Origin: Mucilaginibacter rigui
GTDB lineage: Bacteria; Bacteroidota; Bacteroidia; Sphingobacteriales; Sphingobacteriaceae
Reading direction: 5' to 3'
NCBI RefSeq assembly: GCF_014773275.1
Contig: NZ_JACWMW010000005.1
Span: forward strand, 62,001 to 126,000
Length of the DNA: 64,000 nucleotides
Within the stretch, counting starts at the first letter, position 1, and each line of letters starts with the position of its first letter. Both the position numbers and the translations under genes were made by a program. The notes beneath the pieces were generated by a model, which saw only the letters and a program-made list of their open reading frames with translations, was not told the DNA's origin and ran no database searches. Below are positions 43,249 through 52,435 of this stretch, piece by piece.

Positions 43249-43430
43249 GTAATGGTTAATAATTAGAAAAAGGAATATTAGCGTAAGCACCAGCTGCTAA
43301 AAATCTCACAAATTAGTAGCTGGTGCTTAATTTATCTTAAAGCCATTGTAAACATCCTGGCTGTTTACGACAAAACGCACCTGGCTGGGTTACCGGATTA
43401 AGAAATAATAAGTTTATTGAAATATATTAA

Positions 43431-43991
43431 TCAGCCGATGTGGTTTGGCGGTTTGCCCGGTGATTCAATATAAGGATGGGATAATTTGGAAGATGCAGGG
43501 TTCTCTCTCCTGTCAATAGAATTTTCAAAGCTTAAAAAAGCATAATTAACCTCGGGGTTGTTATACTCTGATATTGGAGATGAAGAAGTTTTTTTTGCCG
43601 GAGCCTCCTGCCCTTTTTTGGTTAAGGGGGCATCGCTCACATTTTTAGCGAGAATTATATTGGCGTTAAAAAGTTTGGTTTTAACACTATTGGCCACACA
43701 AACCAAAAACATGGTGTCGCGGGTCATTTTAACACCAACATAATTGTAAAAACCATCCTTTAGCTGTACTTGCCCCTGCACACGTTCGTAATCGGGCCAA
43801 TCGGTCATCCCGGGATTGTTTACCGGTATTTTTACCTGTACAAGCTGTGTGGCATCTACTTTATTTTCGTAAATTTCTTTTGTGATCTGTAATTCGGAAC
43901 GATGAATGAAATATTGGAAGACGAGGCTATAGCCACCCGTATTAAACAGGTGTACACTTAAAAGCAATATAGCCAGAAATCTTCTCACCAA
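43431..43991 (-). CDS. Hypothetical exported protein, 186 aa
   Basis: I do not recognise a named family. The N-terminus (FLAILLLSVHLFNTGGYSLVFQ) looks like a signal peptide or anchor. The following region has a predicted beta domain (VQGQVQLKDGFYNYVGVKM, TMFLVCVANS) and the last 60 residues are Pro/Ser-rich and probably disordered (SPISEYNN, PYIESPGKPPNH). It lies 182 bp upstream of the barrel/haloperoxidase cluster on the same strand. Short exported proteins with this kind of tail occur next to outer-membrane transporters in Bacteroidota, but the link is inference. Confidence 0.6.
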   Translation of the reverse strand: MVRRFLAILLLSVHLFNTGGYSLVFQYFIHRSELQITKEIYENKVDATQLVQVKIPVNNPGMTDWPDYERVQGQVQLKDGFYNYVGVKMTRDTMFLVCVANSVKTKLFNANIILAKNVSDAPLTKKGQEAPAKKTSSSPISEYNNPEVNYAFLSFENSIDRRENPASSKLSHPYIESPGKPPNHIG

Positions 43992-44127
43992 TGGTTAGTA
44001 TTAGGTACTATAGGCTTGTAAATTTATATAATAAATTGATTATCACAAAAAAATTACAAAAAAAATAAAACAAATTAGTTTTGGCTGTTTTTTATAGATT
44101 TCTTGGGTAAGCGGTGTTAGCCTGCTC

Positions 44128-44820
44128 CTAATTCACCAAGGTAAGCCTGGCTAAATACTGATCAAACCCATCGTTAAATAAAACCTCCGTTACCCAACCC
44201 TCTTCAGCTGCAACAATTGTTAATGTTTCCTGATCGATATAAAGCCATTTGAACCAATCTGTTTTTTGGCCTTTGTAAACATACTGGTAAGATAACTCCC
44301 CGTAGTAATCATCACTATCCGGCAGTTCACCTTCATACAAATAAACAATATCGGATGAATCGAAGATGAGGCGCCCACCCTCATTTAGCAAAGTTTTGGC
44401 ATGCTGCAAAAATACACGCAGATGTGCAATAGTACCGCAAAGCCCTATCCCGTTCATCAATAATAATAAGGTATCGTATTTTTCTGTGTGATAATCAAAA
44501 ATATCCTTAGCTATAGCATGCTTTACACCACGCTGCAACATAATGGTTACGGCCAGTTCTGATATATCCAGCGCAGTTACATCTAATCCAGATTCCTGCA
44601 ATATTAAGGCGTGACTGCCCGCACCTGCGCCTATATCCAGTACCTTTCCGTAGCAACTCTTCAAAGCCATAATTTCGAGGTCGGGCAGTTCATCTTCGGT
44701 ACGGAAATACACATCCAATGGCATCTCCTCTTTTGGGCCGTAGGTATTGTTTATCCAAAGTTTATGCTTACTGTTTTGTTTAAAATAATCAAACAGGGCG
44801 TTACCAAATATATCTTTCAA
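44128..44820 (-). CDS. Class I SAM-dependent methyltransferase
   Basis: A 230-residue Rossmann methyltransferase. Motif I is VLDIGAGAGSH at 60-70; the acidic end of strand 2 is in DVTALDIS, motif II is around DTLLLLMNGIGLCG and motif III around LLNEGGRLIFDSSD. The N-terminal DYFKQNSKHKLWINNTYG and the C-terminal WVTEVLFNDGFDQYLARLTLV suggest a small-molecule methyltransferase. The acceptor is unknown. It is monocistronic on the minus strand. Confidence 0.82.
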   Translation of the reverse strand: MKDIFGNALFDYFKQNSKHKLWINNTYGPKEEMPLDVYFRTEDELPDLEIMALKSCYGKVLDIGAGAGSHALILQESGLDVTALDISELAVTIMLQRGVKHAIAKDIFDYHTEKYDTLLLLMNGIGLCGTIAHLRVFLQHAKTLLNEGGRLIFDSSDIVYLYEGELPDSDDYYGELSYQYVYKGQKTDWFKWLYIDQETLTIVAAEEGWVTEVLFNDGFDQYLARLTLVN

Positions 44821-44990
44821 GTGGTTGATAGTTTATAGGGCAAAGAAAAGCATTGCGTATTAAAGTTGGTAACAATTTTTACCCACAACAGTAATAACAG
44901 ATTTGGTAATATCCGAAAATAGATGGAAATTGCCCCAAGGGTTATTTACATAAAAATCATATCTTTCTAAATCGTAAAACACATATAAAA

Positions 44991-45371
44991 ATGAAAAAAG
45001 TAACGGGCCTGGGCGGCATATTCTTTAAATGCGACAATCCGCAGAGTATGAACGAATGGTACGCCAAAAACCTTGGACTGGGTACGAGCGAATACGGGAC
45101 AACCTTTGAGTGGCGGCAGGCCGACGATCCGTCGAAAACAGGATCTACATCCTGGTGTACTTTTCCACAGGATACCAAATATTTCAATCCGTCGGCTAAG
45201 CCATTTATGATTAATTACCGGGTAGAAAATATAGTTGAGCTGGTGGATGAACTAAGGAAGGGAGATGTAACCATCGTTGATGAAATTGCGGAATATGATT
45301 ATGGTAAATTTGTTCATGTGCTGGACCCCGAGGGGAATATTATTGAACTTTGGGAGCCCAAGGATGAATAA
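44991..45371 (+). CDS. VOC family protein (glyoxalase/dioxygenase-like)
   Basis: A 126-residue single VOC module with the repeated beta-alpha-beta-beta-beta units: VTGLGGIFFKCDNPQSMNEWY at the start, and VHVLDPEGNIIELWEPKDE at the end with the usual metal-ligand Glu in IELWEP. The first-half ligand is less obvious. Such proteins act as small metal-dependent lyases, dioxygenases or resistance proteins, commonly as dimers. The gene stands alone; a shared terminator separates it from the convergent SDR gene. Confidence 0.82.
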   Translation: MKKVTGLGGIFFKCDNPQSMNEWYAKNLGLGTSEYGTTFEWRQADDPSKTGSTSWCTFPQDTKYFNPSAKPFMINYRVENIVELVDELRKGDVTIVDEIAEYDYGKFVHVLDPEGNIIELWEPKDE

Positions 45372-45427
45372 AGCAACGTAGCTAACAGCGTAAGTTACCT
45401 ATGCAAATATTTTTTGTTAGAACTTAA

Positions 45428-45457
45428 AAGGCCCTCCTAACAATGTTAAGGGGGCCT
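45428..45457. terminator. Bidirectional terminator between VOC and SDR genes
   Basis: Stem GGCCCTCCTAAC/GTTAAGGGGGCC with one C-A mismatch and a 3-nt loop. On the minus strand it is followed by TTTT, so it best serves the dehydrogenase/SDR operon. Confidence 0.6.
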
Positions 45458-45547
45458 CACATATTAACATGAAAAAAAATTGTTATTGGTAAAACCCAAC
45501 AGGTTTATATAAATACATTATCCTTTTTACCTGTTTACAGTGGTTTA

Positions 45548-46408
45548 TTATCCGTTTACTACTTCGCCGCCGTTGATGTGGATTACCTGCCCCGTTATAA
45601 ATGAGGCATCATCTGAAGCGAGAAACACATAAGCAGGGCCCAGTTCTGATGGTTGCCCGGCACGTTTCATGGCCGTTTCGCTACCAAAATCTTTTATCTT
45701 TTCCTCATCAAAGGTTGATACGATGAGTGGCGTCCATACCGGGCCGGGGGCAACCGCGTTTACACGAATGTTCTTTTTTACCAGGTTTGTTGCCAGAGAT
45801 CGCGTAAATGTGGTAATAGCACCTTTTGTTGATGAATAATCTATGAGATTTGGTGATGAGCGATAAGCCGTAACCGAAGTAGTGTTGATAATAGTGTCTC
45901 CGGCTTTCAGGTGATCCAATGCCGCCGTGGCGAAATGAAAATAGGCGAAGATGTTGGTTTTAAATGTGGTTTCCAGCTGCTCTTCGGTAATATCTTTAAA
46001 TTCCTTTTGGGGCGTTTGTACGCCGGCGTTGTTCACCAAAATATTCAGCTTACCTAATCCGGCCACCGTTTCTTCTACGGCGCTACGGCAAAAATCACGG
46101 TCTTTCACATCGCCTTGTATCAGTAGGCACTGCCTTCCTTCGGCTTGCACAAGCCTTTGTGTTTCTTCAGCATCTTGGTTCTCTTCCAAATATACAATTG
46201 CCACATCAGCCCCTTCGCGCGCGTAATGCACCGCAATGGCCCGGCCAATGCCACTGTCGCCACCGGTTATCAAGGCAACTTTATCATGTAGTTTCCCGGC
46301 AGCTTTGTAGTTTGATTTGATATACTCAGGCCGCGGGTCCATTTCGGCTTCTATTCCTGGCTGATGGCCTTGCTTTTCAGGCACCTGTATTCCTTCTTTA
46401 TTTTCCAT
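45548..46408 (-). CDS. SDR family oxidoreductase (YghA-like)
   Basis: A 286-residue SDR with the extended N-terminus of the YghA/general-stress group (KQGHQPGIEAEMDPRPEYI). It has cofactor motif TGGDSGIGRA, GDVKD, LVNNAGVQTPQ, the catalytic Ser in TTSVTAY and YSSTK, ending IHINGGEVVNG. The ATG at 46408 has a GGGAG sequence 8 nt upstream, unusual in this genome, so I prefer it to the ATG at 46423. It overlaps or abuts the upstream zinc dehydrogenase gene and forms an operon with it. A role in stress or aldehyde detoxification is plausible. Confidence 0.88.
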   Translation of the reverse strand: MENKEGIQVPEKQGHQPGIEAEMDPRPEYIKSNYKAAGKLHDKVALITGGDSGIGRAIAVHYAREGADVAIVYLEENQDAEETQRLVQAEGRQCLLIQGDVKDRDFCRSAVEETVAGLGKLNILVNNAGVQTPQKEFKDITEEQLETTFKTNIFAYFHFATAALDHLKAGDTIINTTSVTAYRSSPNLIDYSSTKGAITTFTRSLATNLVKKNIRVNAVAPGPVWTPLIVSTFDEEKIKDFGSETAMKRAGQPSELGPAYVFLASDDASFITGQVIHINGGEVVNG

Positions 46409-46413
46409 ATTGA

Positions 46414-47577
46414 TTACTCCCATGGTTTTAAAACAACCTTTACGCAGTCGTCTTCTTTTTTGTCAAACATTTCATAACCTTTTGCTACCTCGCTTAGCGG
46501 TAAGGTGTGACTGATGATATCATCCAGCACAACCTTTTCTTCTTTAACAAGGTCAATAAGGTGGTCTATATAATTTAGTACCGGCGCCTGCCCCTGCCTG
46601 ATGGTTAACCCCTTATCAAACATTCGGTGCATCGGGAAGTTGTCGTAAGTGGAACCATAAACACCCATAATGGTCACAGTACCACTTCTGCGCACAGCTT
46701 TAAAGGCCATATCCAATACTTTCATGCTGCCTACTTCAAAATTCACTAATGCTTTGGCTTTATCAAGAAGTGTGCGTTCGGGCTCAAAGCCTACGGCATC
46801 AACACAAACATCAGCCCCGCGCCCCCCTGTCATTTCACGGATGGCTTCTACCACATCAACCTCATCGGGATTAAGCGTATCTACGTTGTTTACCGCGCGT
46901 GCTTTTTCTAAGCGGTAATTTAATGGGTCGATAGCGATAACCCGGCTTGCACCGTTTATCCAGGCGGCCTTTTGGGCCATCAGTCCAACCGGACCCGATC
47001 CAAAAATGGCCACTACCTCTCCGCCCTTAAGTTGCGCCCAGTCAATAGCCGACCACCCTGTTGGGAATATATCCGTCAGGAAAAGCACTTGCTCATCGGT
47101 CATATTGTCGGGTACTATCCTTGGGCTGATATCTGCATAAGGTACGCGTACATATTCGGCTTGTCCGCCGCTGTAGCCGCCATACAGGTCGGTGTAACCA
47201 AATAAGGCAGCGCCTTTTTGATCCATCATATCCCCATTGGGGCCGTAATGTTTATAGTTGGAGTTTTCGCAGCTTGGCGAAGCGCCGTGGTTACAAAAAA
47301 AACAATGCCCGCAAGCTATCGGGAATGGTACAACCACGCGATCACCTTTTTTAAGGTTGGTAATGGCCGAGCCTACCTCTTCTACAATACCCATAAACTC
47401 GTGGCCCATAATCATATCACTGGTTTGTGGTACGCCCCCGCTTAGGATATGCAGATCGGATCCGCAAATGGCTGTTGATGTTACTTTTAGAATAACATCC
47501 CTCGGGTCTTCAATACGCGGGTCATCAACGGTGTCGTAGCTAATGTCGCCTGGTTTGTGAAATACTGCTGCTTTCAT
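46414..47577 (-). CDS. Zinc-dependent alcohol dehydrogenase (formaldehyde dehydrogenase-like)
   Basis: A 387-residue MDR-family enzyme. The catalytic zinc Cys is C38 in AICGSDLH, with GHEFMGIVEEVG following. Structural zinc cysteines lie in CGHCFFCNHGASPSC. The NAD(P) motif is FGSGPVGLMAQKAA, and length and the C-terminal DDIISHTLPLSEV fit the glutathione-independent formaldehyde/threonine dehydrogenase-like group. It is the first gene of an operon with the YghA-like SDR, suggesting shared use in aldehyde or alcohol detoxification. The upstream 244 bp show no gene. Confidence 0.88.
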   Translation of the reverse strand: MKAAVFHKPGDISYDTVDDPRIEDPRDVILKVTSTAICGSDLHILSGGVPQTSDMIMGHEFMGIVEEVGSAITNLKKGDRVVVPFPIACGHCFFCNHGASPSCENSNYKHYGPNGDMMDQKGAALFGYTDLYGGYSGGQAEYVRVPYADISPRIVPDNMTDEQVLFLTDIFPTGWSAIDWAQLKGGEVVAIFGSGPVGLMAQKAAWINGASRVIAIDPLNYRLEKARAVNNVDTLNPDEVDVVEAIREMTGGRGADVCVDAVGFEPERTLLDKAKALVNFEVGSMKVLDMAFKAVRRSGTVTIMGVYGSTYDNFPMHRMFDKGLTIRQGQAPVLNYIDHLIDLVKEEKVVLDDIISHTLPLSEVAKGYEMFDKKEDDCVKVVLKPWE

Positions 47578-47821
47578 GAGTTTTTATTTTACAAGTTGTT
47601 AGTTAATCATACAACACCCACAATCAAATTATAGTTTTAAGAAATAAAATATTGTTTTACGGTATTTAAATTTCTTACAGATTAGTGTTTAAGGCAATTA
47701 AAAAATCAGTAATTACCGCATTTTTTAAGGTTTAATTAACATACGCATCTTCATATAAAAAAACGATGCGAATGATTTGGTTAAACCCTTAACTTCACGC
47801 CCAATTATATGCTTAAATACT

Positions 47822-48661
47822 ATGAAGCTACACACTATTGATACCGGCTTTTTTAAACTCGATGGCGGCGCAATGTTTGGCGTTGTACCAAAATCGCTGT
47901 GGAATAAAACTAACCCTGCTGATGCTAACAACCTTTGTACCTGGGCCATGCGTTGCCTGCTGATAGAAGACGGCAAACGCCTGATACTGGTTGATACCGG
48001 CATAGGCAACAAACAGGATGAGAAGTTTTTTAGTCATTATTACCTGCATGGCGATGCCACAATGGATAGCTCATTGGCTGCCAAAGGCTTCCACCGTGAT
48101 GATGTAACCGATGTTTTTTTAACCCACCTGCATTTTGACCATGTTGGCGGCGCGGTTATACGTAGCGGCGAAAAACTACTCCCGGCTTTTAAAAACGCCA
48201 CATATTGGAGCAACCCCCAGCATTGGGACTGGGCCGTGAACCCAAACGACCGTGAGAAAGCATCGTTTTTGAAAGATAATATTTTGCCGATACAACAAAG
48301 CGGCCAGCTTAAGTTTATTGACGCTATAGATGGCGTAACTTTTACCGACGATATTAGCATACGGTTTGCTTATGGCCATACTGATGCCATGATGCTGCCG
48401 CAGATCAGTTATAAAGGCAAACAGGTTTTATATATGGCCGATCTGCTGCCATCTACCGGGCACCTGCCCCTGCCTTATGTGATGGCTTATGATATGTTCC
48501 CGCTGAAAACATTGACGGAAAGAAAAGCCTACTGGAACGAGGCTGTTGAAAAAGGATACATCCTTTACCTGGAGCACGATCCAATAAACGAGTGCTGCAC
48601 ACTTCAACAAACTGAGAAAGGCATTAAGGTGAAGGAAACGTTTAGGTTAGATGAGATATAG
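47822..48661 (+). CDS. MBL fold metallo-hydrolase
   Basis: A 279-residue metallo-beta-lactamase-fold enzyme. The metal motif is H102-L-H104-F-D106-H107 in THLHFDHVGG, with later ligands in FAYGHTDAMM (His) and MADLLPSTGHLPL (Asp). The ATG at 47822 gives a natural start; the frame is open 15 codons further upstream. It resembles quorum-quenching lactonase-like and other small-molecule hydrolases of the MBL group. The substrate is unknown. It stands alone on the plus strand. Confidence 0.87.
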   Translation: MKLHTIDTGFFKLDGGAMFGVVPKSLWNKTNPADANNLCTWAMRCLLIEDGKRLILVDTGIGNKQDEKFFSHYYLHGDATMDSSLAAKGFHRDDVTDVFLTHLHFDHVGGAVIRSGEKLLPAFKNATYWSNPQHWDWAVNPNDREKASFLKDNILPIQQSGQLKFIDAIDGVTFTDDISIRFAYGHTDAMMLPQISYKGKQVLYMADLLPSTGHLPLPYVMAYDMFPLKTLTERKAYWNEAVEKGYILYLEHDPINECCTLQQTEKGIKVKETFRLDEI

Positions 48662-48718
48662 GTGAACCTCTAAATGCTAAATTTTAGCGGATACTGTTAA
48701 AAAATTAGGTTTTAAAGT

Positions 48719-48922
48719 TTAGGGTTTATATTCTAATATATCCCCGGGCTGGCAATCCAAAGCTGTGCAAATAGCTTCTAAAGTTTCTATACGGATGGCT
48801 TTGGCTTTCCCGGTTTTTAGAATAGACAGGTTAGAAATGGTGATACCCACTTTGTCGCTCAATTCGTTTAGCGACATTTTACGCCGCGCCATCATTACAT
48901 CAAGGTTAATTATTATGGGCAT
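48719..48922 (-). CDS. Small XRE-type helix-turn-helix regulator (YozG-like)
   Basis: A 67-residue protein that is almost entirely one Cro/C1-type domain: MSLNELSDKVGITISNLSILK and the closing RIETLEAICTALDCQPGDILEY. This is the YozG family, typically coupled with a DUF2975 membrane protein. The DUF2975 gene lies directly upstream with 2 bp between stop and start, so the pair is one operon. It probably represses its own operon or responds through its membrane partner; the signal is unknown. Confidence 0.92.
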   Translation of the reverse strand: MPIIINLDVMMARRKMSLNELSDKVGITISNLSILKTGKAKAIRIETLEAICTALDCQPGDILEYKP

Positions 48923-48924
48923 GG

Positions 48925-49584
48925 CTATATGGTTAACTCCTGTTCTTCCTTTAATTTGCCACCTTGTTCAAAAGCTCCGGCCAGGATAAATATCAGCATA
49001 GCGCCAAGCAGCAAACCCCAATTAAATGTTACGGTATTGATCACATTTAAAGGCGCATGTATTAATATGGTTTGTTTAATATAATCAGTCCATTGGTAGG
49101 CAAAATCGGCAATGGCATAAATAATCAATCTTATCCCAATTTTCCGGATCAGCTTAATACATTGGGGGTCAAACATTCTCCCGTTATAAATATCTACTAT
49201 TACCCTATTACAAAACGATGCCATGTATAATAATATGCGTATCATGAGGAAAGCTAATAATACCCGGCAAACCTTTAACCACTCGGGCGTTTTACCGCTT
49301 GCATCCACCACACGTATGTTTGCCGTTACATTTATATCCCTCAATAAATAATCTTTACCTATTTGCAGCGTATCATTTTTTGTACCCGGGATGATATTAC
49401 CCTGTAATACAGCATCTAAGGCCGGGCCCGATGGTGTATGGGCATTTAACTCATCATTTGTGCTGCTAAATGAGTCGGCCCAACCATCGGCAAACCCTCT
49501 GTAAAGGCTTGGCGCATAGGTTTGCAGAAAAAACAATGCAAAAGTGATGTAAACAAGAATTTGCAACGTGCGTATTTTTTTCAT
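48925..49584 (-). CDS. DUF2975 membrane protein
   Basis: A 219-residue membrane protein with four hydrophobic segments: residues about 10-28 (LVYITFALFFLQTYA), a segment near 108-128 (VLLAFLMIRILLYMASFC), one near 150-170 (IRLIIYAIADFAYQW) and one near 192-210 (WGLLLGAMLIFILAGAFEQG). An extracytoplasmic loop lies between the first two. This is the DUF2975 arrangement, and its downstream neighbour is the usual YozG-like regulator. The family is widespread and functionally unknown. Confidence 0.87.
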   Translation of the reverse strand: MKKIRTLQILVYITFALFFLQTYAPSLYRGFADGWADSFSSTNDELNAHTPSGPALDAVLQGNIIPGTKNDTLQIGKDYLLRDINVTANIRVVDASGKTPEWLKVCRVLLAFLMIRILLYMASFCNRVIVDIYNGRMFDPQCIKLIRKIGIRLIIYAIADFAYQWTDYIKQTILIHAPLNVINTVTFNWGLLLGAMLIFILAGAFEQGGKLKEEQELTI

Positions 49585-49755
49585 TATTGCTAAATAGATG
49601 GATGCAAATAAAATTAATATTCATCAAAAAACAAAATATATTTATTGAATTACAATAAATATTAATCTCAAATCAACCAATCATTCATATTGTTCATTTT
49701 ATAGTAAAATACTGGCTTTGTTAGGTAGAAAGTATTATTTTTAGAAACAAATTTG

Positions 49756-49763
49756 TAGCTTTG
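49756..49763 (+). promoter_or_regulatory. -7 box TAGCTTTG before rpoD
   Basis: Perfect TAnnTTTG match with the extended TTTGCA seen in several promoters of this window, 42 nt upstream of the rpoD ATG. Confidence 0.5.
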
Positions 49764-49805
49764 CACGTTCAATTCTAAATTAAAGAATCGAGGTTAATAA
49801 AATAA

Positions 49806-50666
49806 ATGAGACAACTCAAAATAACTCAATCCATAACCAACCGTGAGTCGCAGTCCCTCGACAAATATCTTCACGAAATTGGTAAAGTTGACCTAATAAC
49901 TGCCGAAGAGGAAGTAATCTTAGCACAGAAAATTAGAGAAGGCGACCAGGCTGCATTAGAACGCTTAACAAAAACGAACCTCCGTTTTGTAGTATCGGTA
50001 GCTAAACAATATCAAAACCAGGGGCTTACCCTTGGCGACCTTATAAACGAAGGTAACCTGGGCCTTATTAAAGCTGCAAAACGCTTTGACGAGACCAAGG
50101 GTTTCAAATTCATATCATACGCCGTTTGGTGGATCCGTCAATCAATATTACAGGCTATTGCCGAGCAAAGCCGTATTGTGCGTTTGCCGTTGAACCAGGT
50201 GGGCTCGTTAAGTAAAATAAGTAAGGCATTCTCTAAACTGGAGCAGGAATACGAGCGCGAGCCCTCTCCTGAAGAACTTGCCGATATACTGGAAACCACC
50301 GTTGATAAAATATCTGACACGCTAAGCAACAGCGGCCGCCATGTATCAATGGATGCGCCGTTTGTACAGGGTGAAGAAAATACGTTATTAGATGTACTGG
50401 AAAACCAGGAGCCGAATACCGATTCTATCCTGATCAACGAGTCGTTATCTGAAGAGATCAAGCGTTCTTTATCAACCCTTACCGAACGCGAACGCGAGAT
50501 AATTGTTCTGTTCTTTGGCCTGGGTAGTAACCACCCGTTATCACTGGAAGAAATTGGCGAAAAATTCAATTTAACCCGTGAGCGTGTACGGCAGATAAAA
50601 GATAAGGCGCTGCAAAGGTTACGCCATACATCAAGAAGCAAGATCCTGAAATCATATTTAGGATAA
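49806..50666 (+). CDS. rpoD: Primary RNA polymerase sigma factor RpoD/SigA
   Basis: A 286-residue sigma factor typical of Bacteroidota, which lack region 1.1. Region 1.2 is DKYLHEIGKVDLITAEEE; region 2 contains NLRFVVSVAKQYQNQGL and FISYAVWWIRQSILQAI; region 3 is SKISKAFSKLEQEYEREPS; region 4 has TEREREIIVLFFGL and EEIGEKFNLTRERVRQIK. It directs transcription from housekeeping promoters, recognising the TAnnTTTG boxes listed here. It is followed by a strong terminator and then endonuclease V. Confidence 0.96.
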   Translation: MRQLKITQSITNRESQSLDKYLHEIGKVDLITAEEEVILAQKIREGDQAALERLTKTNLRFVVSVAKQYQNQGLTLGDLINEGNLGLIKAAKRFDETKGFKFISYAVWWIRQSILQAIAEQSRIVRLPLNQVGSLSKISKAFSKLEQEYEREPSPEELADILETTVDKISDTLSNSGRHVSMDAPFVQGEENTLLDVLENQEPNTDSILINESLSEEIKRSLSTLTEREREIIVLFFGLGSNHPLSLEEIGEKFNLTRERVRQIKDKALQRLRHTSRSKILKSYLG

Positions 50667-50683
50667 CTAATAGTTAAAAAATG

Positions 50684-50718
50684 AAAGCCTCCGTTTAAAC
50701 AAGCGGGGGCTTTTTTTT
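50684..50718 (+). terminator. Rho-independent terminator after rpoD
   Basis: Stem AAAGCCTCCG/CGGGGGCTTT with one T-G pair, loop of 10 nt, then eight T, 17 bp after the rpoD stop. Confidence 0.9.
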
Positions 50719-50729
50719 GTTATAAAGAT

Positions 50730-51434
50730 ATGGATCCATCTGGCTACGAACACCTCACCCCTGCCGAAGCAATTAACTACCAGAACGAACTGCGTAGCAG
50801 GATACAGATACGCGAACTGCAAAAACCCATTAAAACCATAGCCGGAGCCGATATATCTTTTAACAAAAATTCAGAACTATTGTATGCGGGCATCGTAATG
50901 TTCAGCTATCCCGATATGCAGGTGATCGCTACCTCTACGGCTATATCGCACACATCCTTCCCATACATATCCGGCCTGCTTGCTTTTAGGGAAGTACCGG
51001 CCCTGTTTACCGCATGGAACAACCTGTATGCAAAACCCGATGTGCTGGTGTTAGACGGGCAGGGCATTGCCCACGAGCGCCGCATGGGTATTGCCACACA
51101 TTTTGGCTTATTAACCGGCGCCCCTACTATAGGCAGCGCCAAAAGCAGGCTTTATGGCAGGTATGAAGAACCGGCCGATAAAATATTTGCCGAAAGCCCC
51201 ATGCACGACAAAGGTGAGCTGATAGGCATCGCCCTGCGCAGTAAAGAACATTGCAACCCAATTTACATTTCGCCGGGCCACAATATCAGTATACAACAAA
51301 GCGTTGATGTGATAAAAAAATGCATTCGTGGCTACCGCATACCTGAACCTACAAGGCAGGCGCACCTCTTAGTGAACAAAATAAGGATAGAGAACGGAGA
51401 AGATAAAACTAAGCAGTTGGGGTTGTTCGATTGA
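50730..51434 (+). CDS. nfi: Endonuclease V (deoxyinosine repair)
   Basis: A 234-residue endonuclease V. The catalytic acids fit the family spacing: D41 (GADISFNK), E88 (LLAFREVP) and D109 (VLVLDGQG). The wedge and base-recognition region is seen in SFPYISGLL and HERRMGIATHFGL. The enzyme nicks DNA or RNA near inosine from deaminated adenine. It begins 12 bp after the rpoD terminator and is followed by a small membrane protein, an ABC ATPase and PhzF on the same strand. Confidence 0.94.
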   Translation: MDPSGYEHLTPAEAINYQNELRSRIQIRELQKPIKTIAGADISFNKNSELLYAGIVMFSYPDMQVIATSTAISHTSFPYISGLLAFREVPALFTAWNNLYAKPDVLVLDGQGIAHERRMGIATHFGLLTGAPTIGSAKSRLYGRYEEPADKIFAESPMHDKGELIGIALRSKEHCNPIYISPGHNISIQQSVDVIKKCIRGYRIPEPTRQAHLLVNKIRIENGEDKTKQLGLFD

Positions 51435-51447
51435 GCTTAAACCATAC

Positions 51448-51789
51448 ATGGCAAACATCCGCACCTTAACGTGGTATTTTTATAAACCCATATTAGCCTG
51501 GAATATCGGTTTCAGCATTTCTGCTATTTTCTACATTTTAGTATACGGGCCAAGGGTAACCGGTTTTATGTTTTTCTGGAAAGCCGTTGGCTATGCATCA
51601 ACCATATTTCTGCAAAGTTACAGCGCAAAAAACGTGTATATGTATTACCGTAATGCGGGTTATAGCATAAAACGCATGTACACTTATGCCCTGGCTTTTG
51701 ATATTGCCATTTTTATACTGATGCTGTTTATTTTATTCACCGCTCTCCACTTTTTTGCCCCACATTATGTATACACTAAGGGCCGATAG
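51448..51789 (+). CDS. Small membrane protein, 113 aa, coupled to an ABC ATPase
   Basis: A protein with three to four hydrophobic segments (ILAWNIGFSISAIFYILVY, FWKAVGYASTIFLQSY, YALAFDIAIFILMLFILFTA) joined by short basic loops such as YYRNAGYSIKRMYTY. I do not recognise a named family. It starts 13 bp after endonuclease V, and its end overlaps the start of the ABC ATPase gene by 23-35 bp, so the two are translationally coupled. It may be the membrane partner of that ATPase, though it is much smaller than ordinary permeases. Confidence 0.72.
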   Translation: MANIRTLTWYFYKPILAWNIGFSISAIFYILVYGPRVTGFMFFWKAVGYASTIFLQSYSAKNVYMYYRNAGYSIKRMYTYALAFDIAIFILMLFILFTALHFFAPHYVYTKGR

Positions 51790-52423
51790 TATTGAACTGA
51801 CTTTTGATGGCCGGAAGATATTACAGGATGTTCATTTATCATGCAAACAGGGTGAAGTGATTGGCCTGCTGGGCCGTAACGGTTGCGGCAAATCATCCTT
51901 GCTGAAAATCATCTTCGGTACGCTGAACGCCGCCCATAGATATGTAGGTATTGATGATAAATTTATACATAAGGGATACCATAACAACCGCATAGCTTAT
52001 TTACCACAGCATAACTATTTACCCACTAATATCCGGATAGATAAACTAGCCAGGCTGCTGGTTGATCCACTATCGTGGGATGATTTTGCCGGGCTACCCA
52101 TCTATCAGCGTTACTTCAATAAAACTGCCGGGCAGGTATCGGGGGGCGAACTGCGCCAGTTGGAAACAATGATGATCATCCACAGCAGGGCCGATTTTAT
52201 TCTACTGGATGAGCCGTTCACCCACATCTCTCCCATCCAGGCCGATGAGTTTAAACCTGTGATACGCGCCTGCGCCAAACGCAAGGGCATTATTGTAACC
52301 GACCACCAGTATTACAACATATTAGAGGTAAGCGATAAGGTGATCCTGTTAAAAGATGGCTGCACAAAACACATCACCAATAACGAGGAATTAATTACTT
52401 ACGGTTATATTAGCGGTATATAA
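51755..52423 (+). CDS. ABC transporter ATP-binding protein
   Basis: A 222-residue nucleotide-binding protein: Walker A LLGRNGCGKSSLL, Q-loop AYLPQHNYLPT, signature QVSGGELRQLE, Walker B FILLDEPFTHISP and H-loop His in IVTDHQYYNI. The N-terminus overlaps the upstream 113-aa membrane protein gene; the ATG could be 51755 or 51767. No standard permease is nearby, so the small membrane protein is the only visible partner. The transported molecule is unknown. PhzF follows after 12 bp. Confidence 0.87.
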   Translation: MPHIMYTLRADSIELTFDGRKILQDVHLSCKQGEVIGLLGRNGCGKSSLLKIIFGTLNAAHRYVGIDDKFIHKGYHNNRIAYLPQHNYLPTNIRIDKLARLLVDPLSWDDFAGLPIYQRYFNKTAGQVSGGELRQLETMMIIHSRADFILLDEPFTHISPIQADEFKPVIRACAKRKGIIVTDHQYYNILEVSDKVILLKDGCTKHITNNEELITYGYISGI

Positions 52424-52435
52424 TTGATAAACAAC

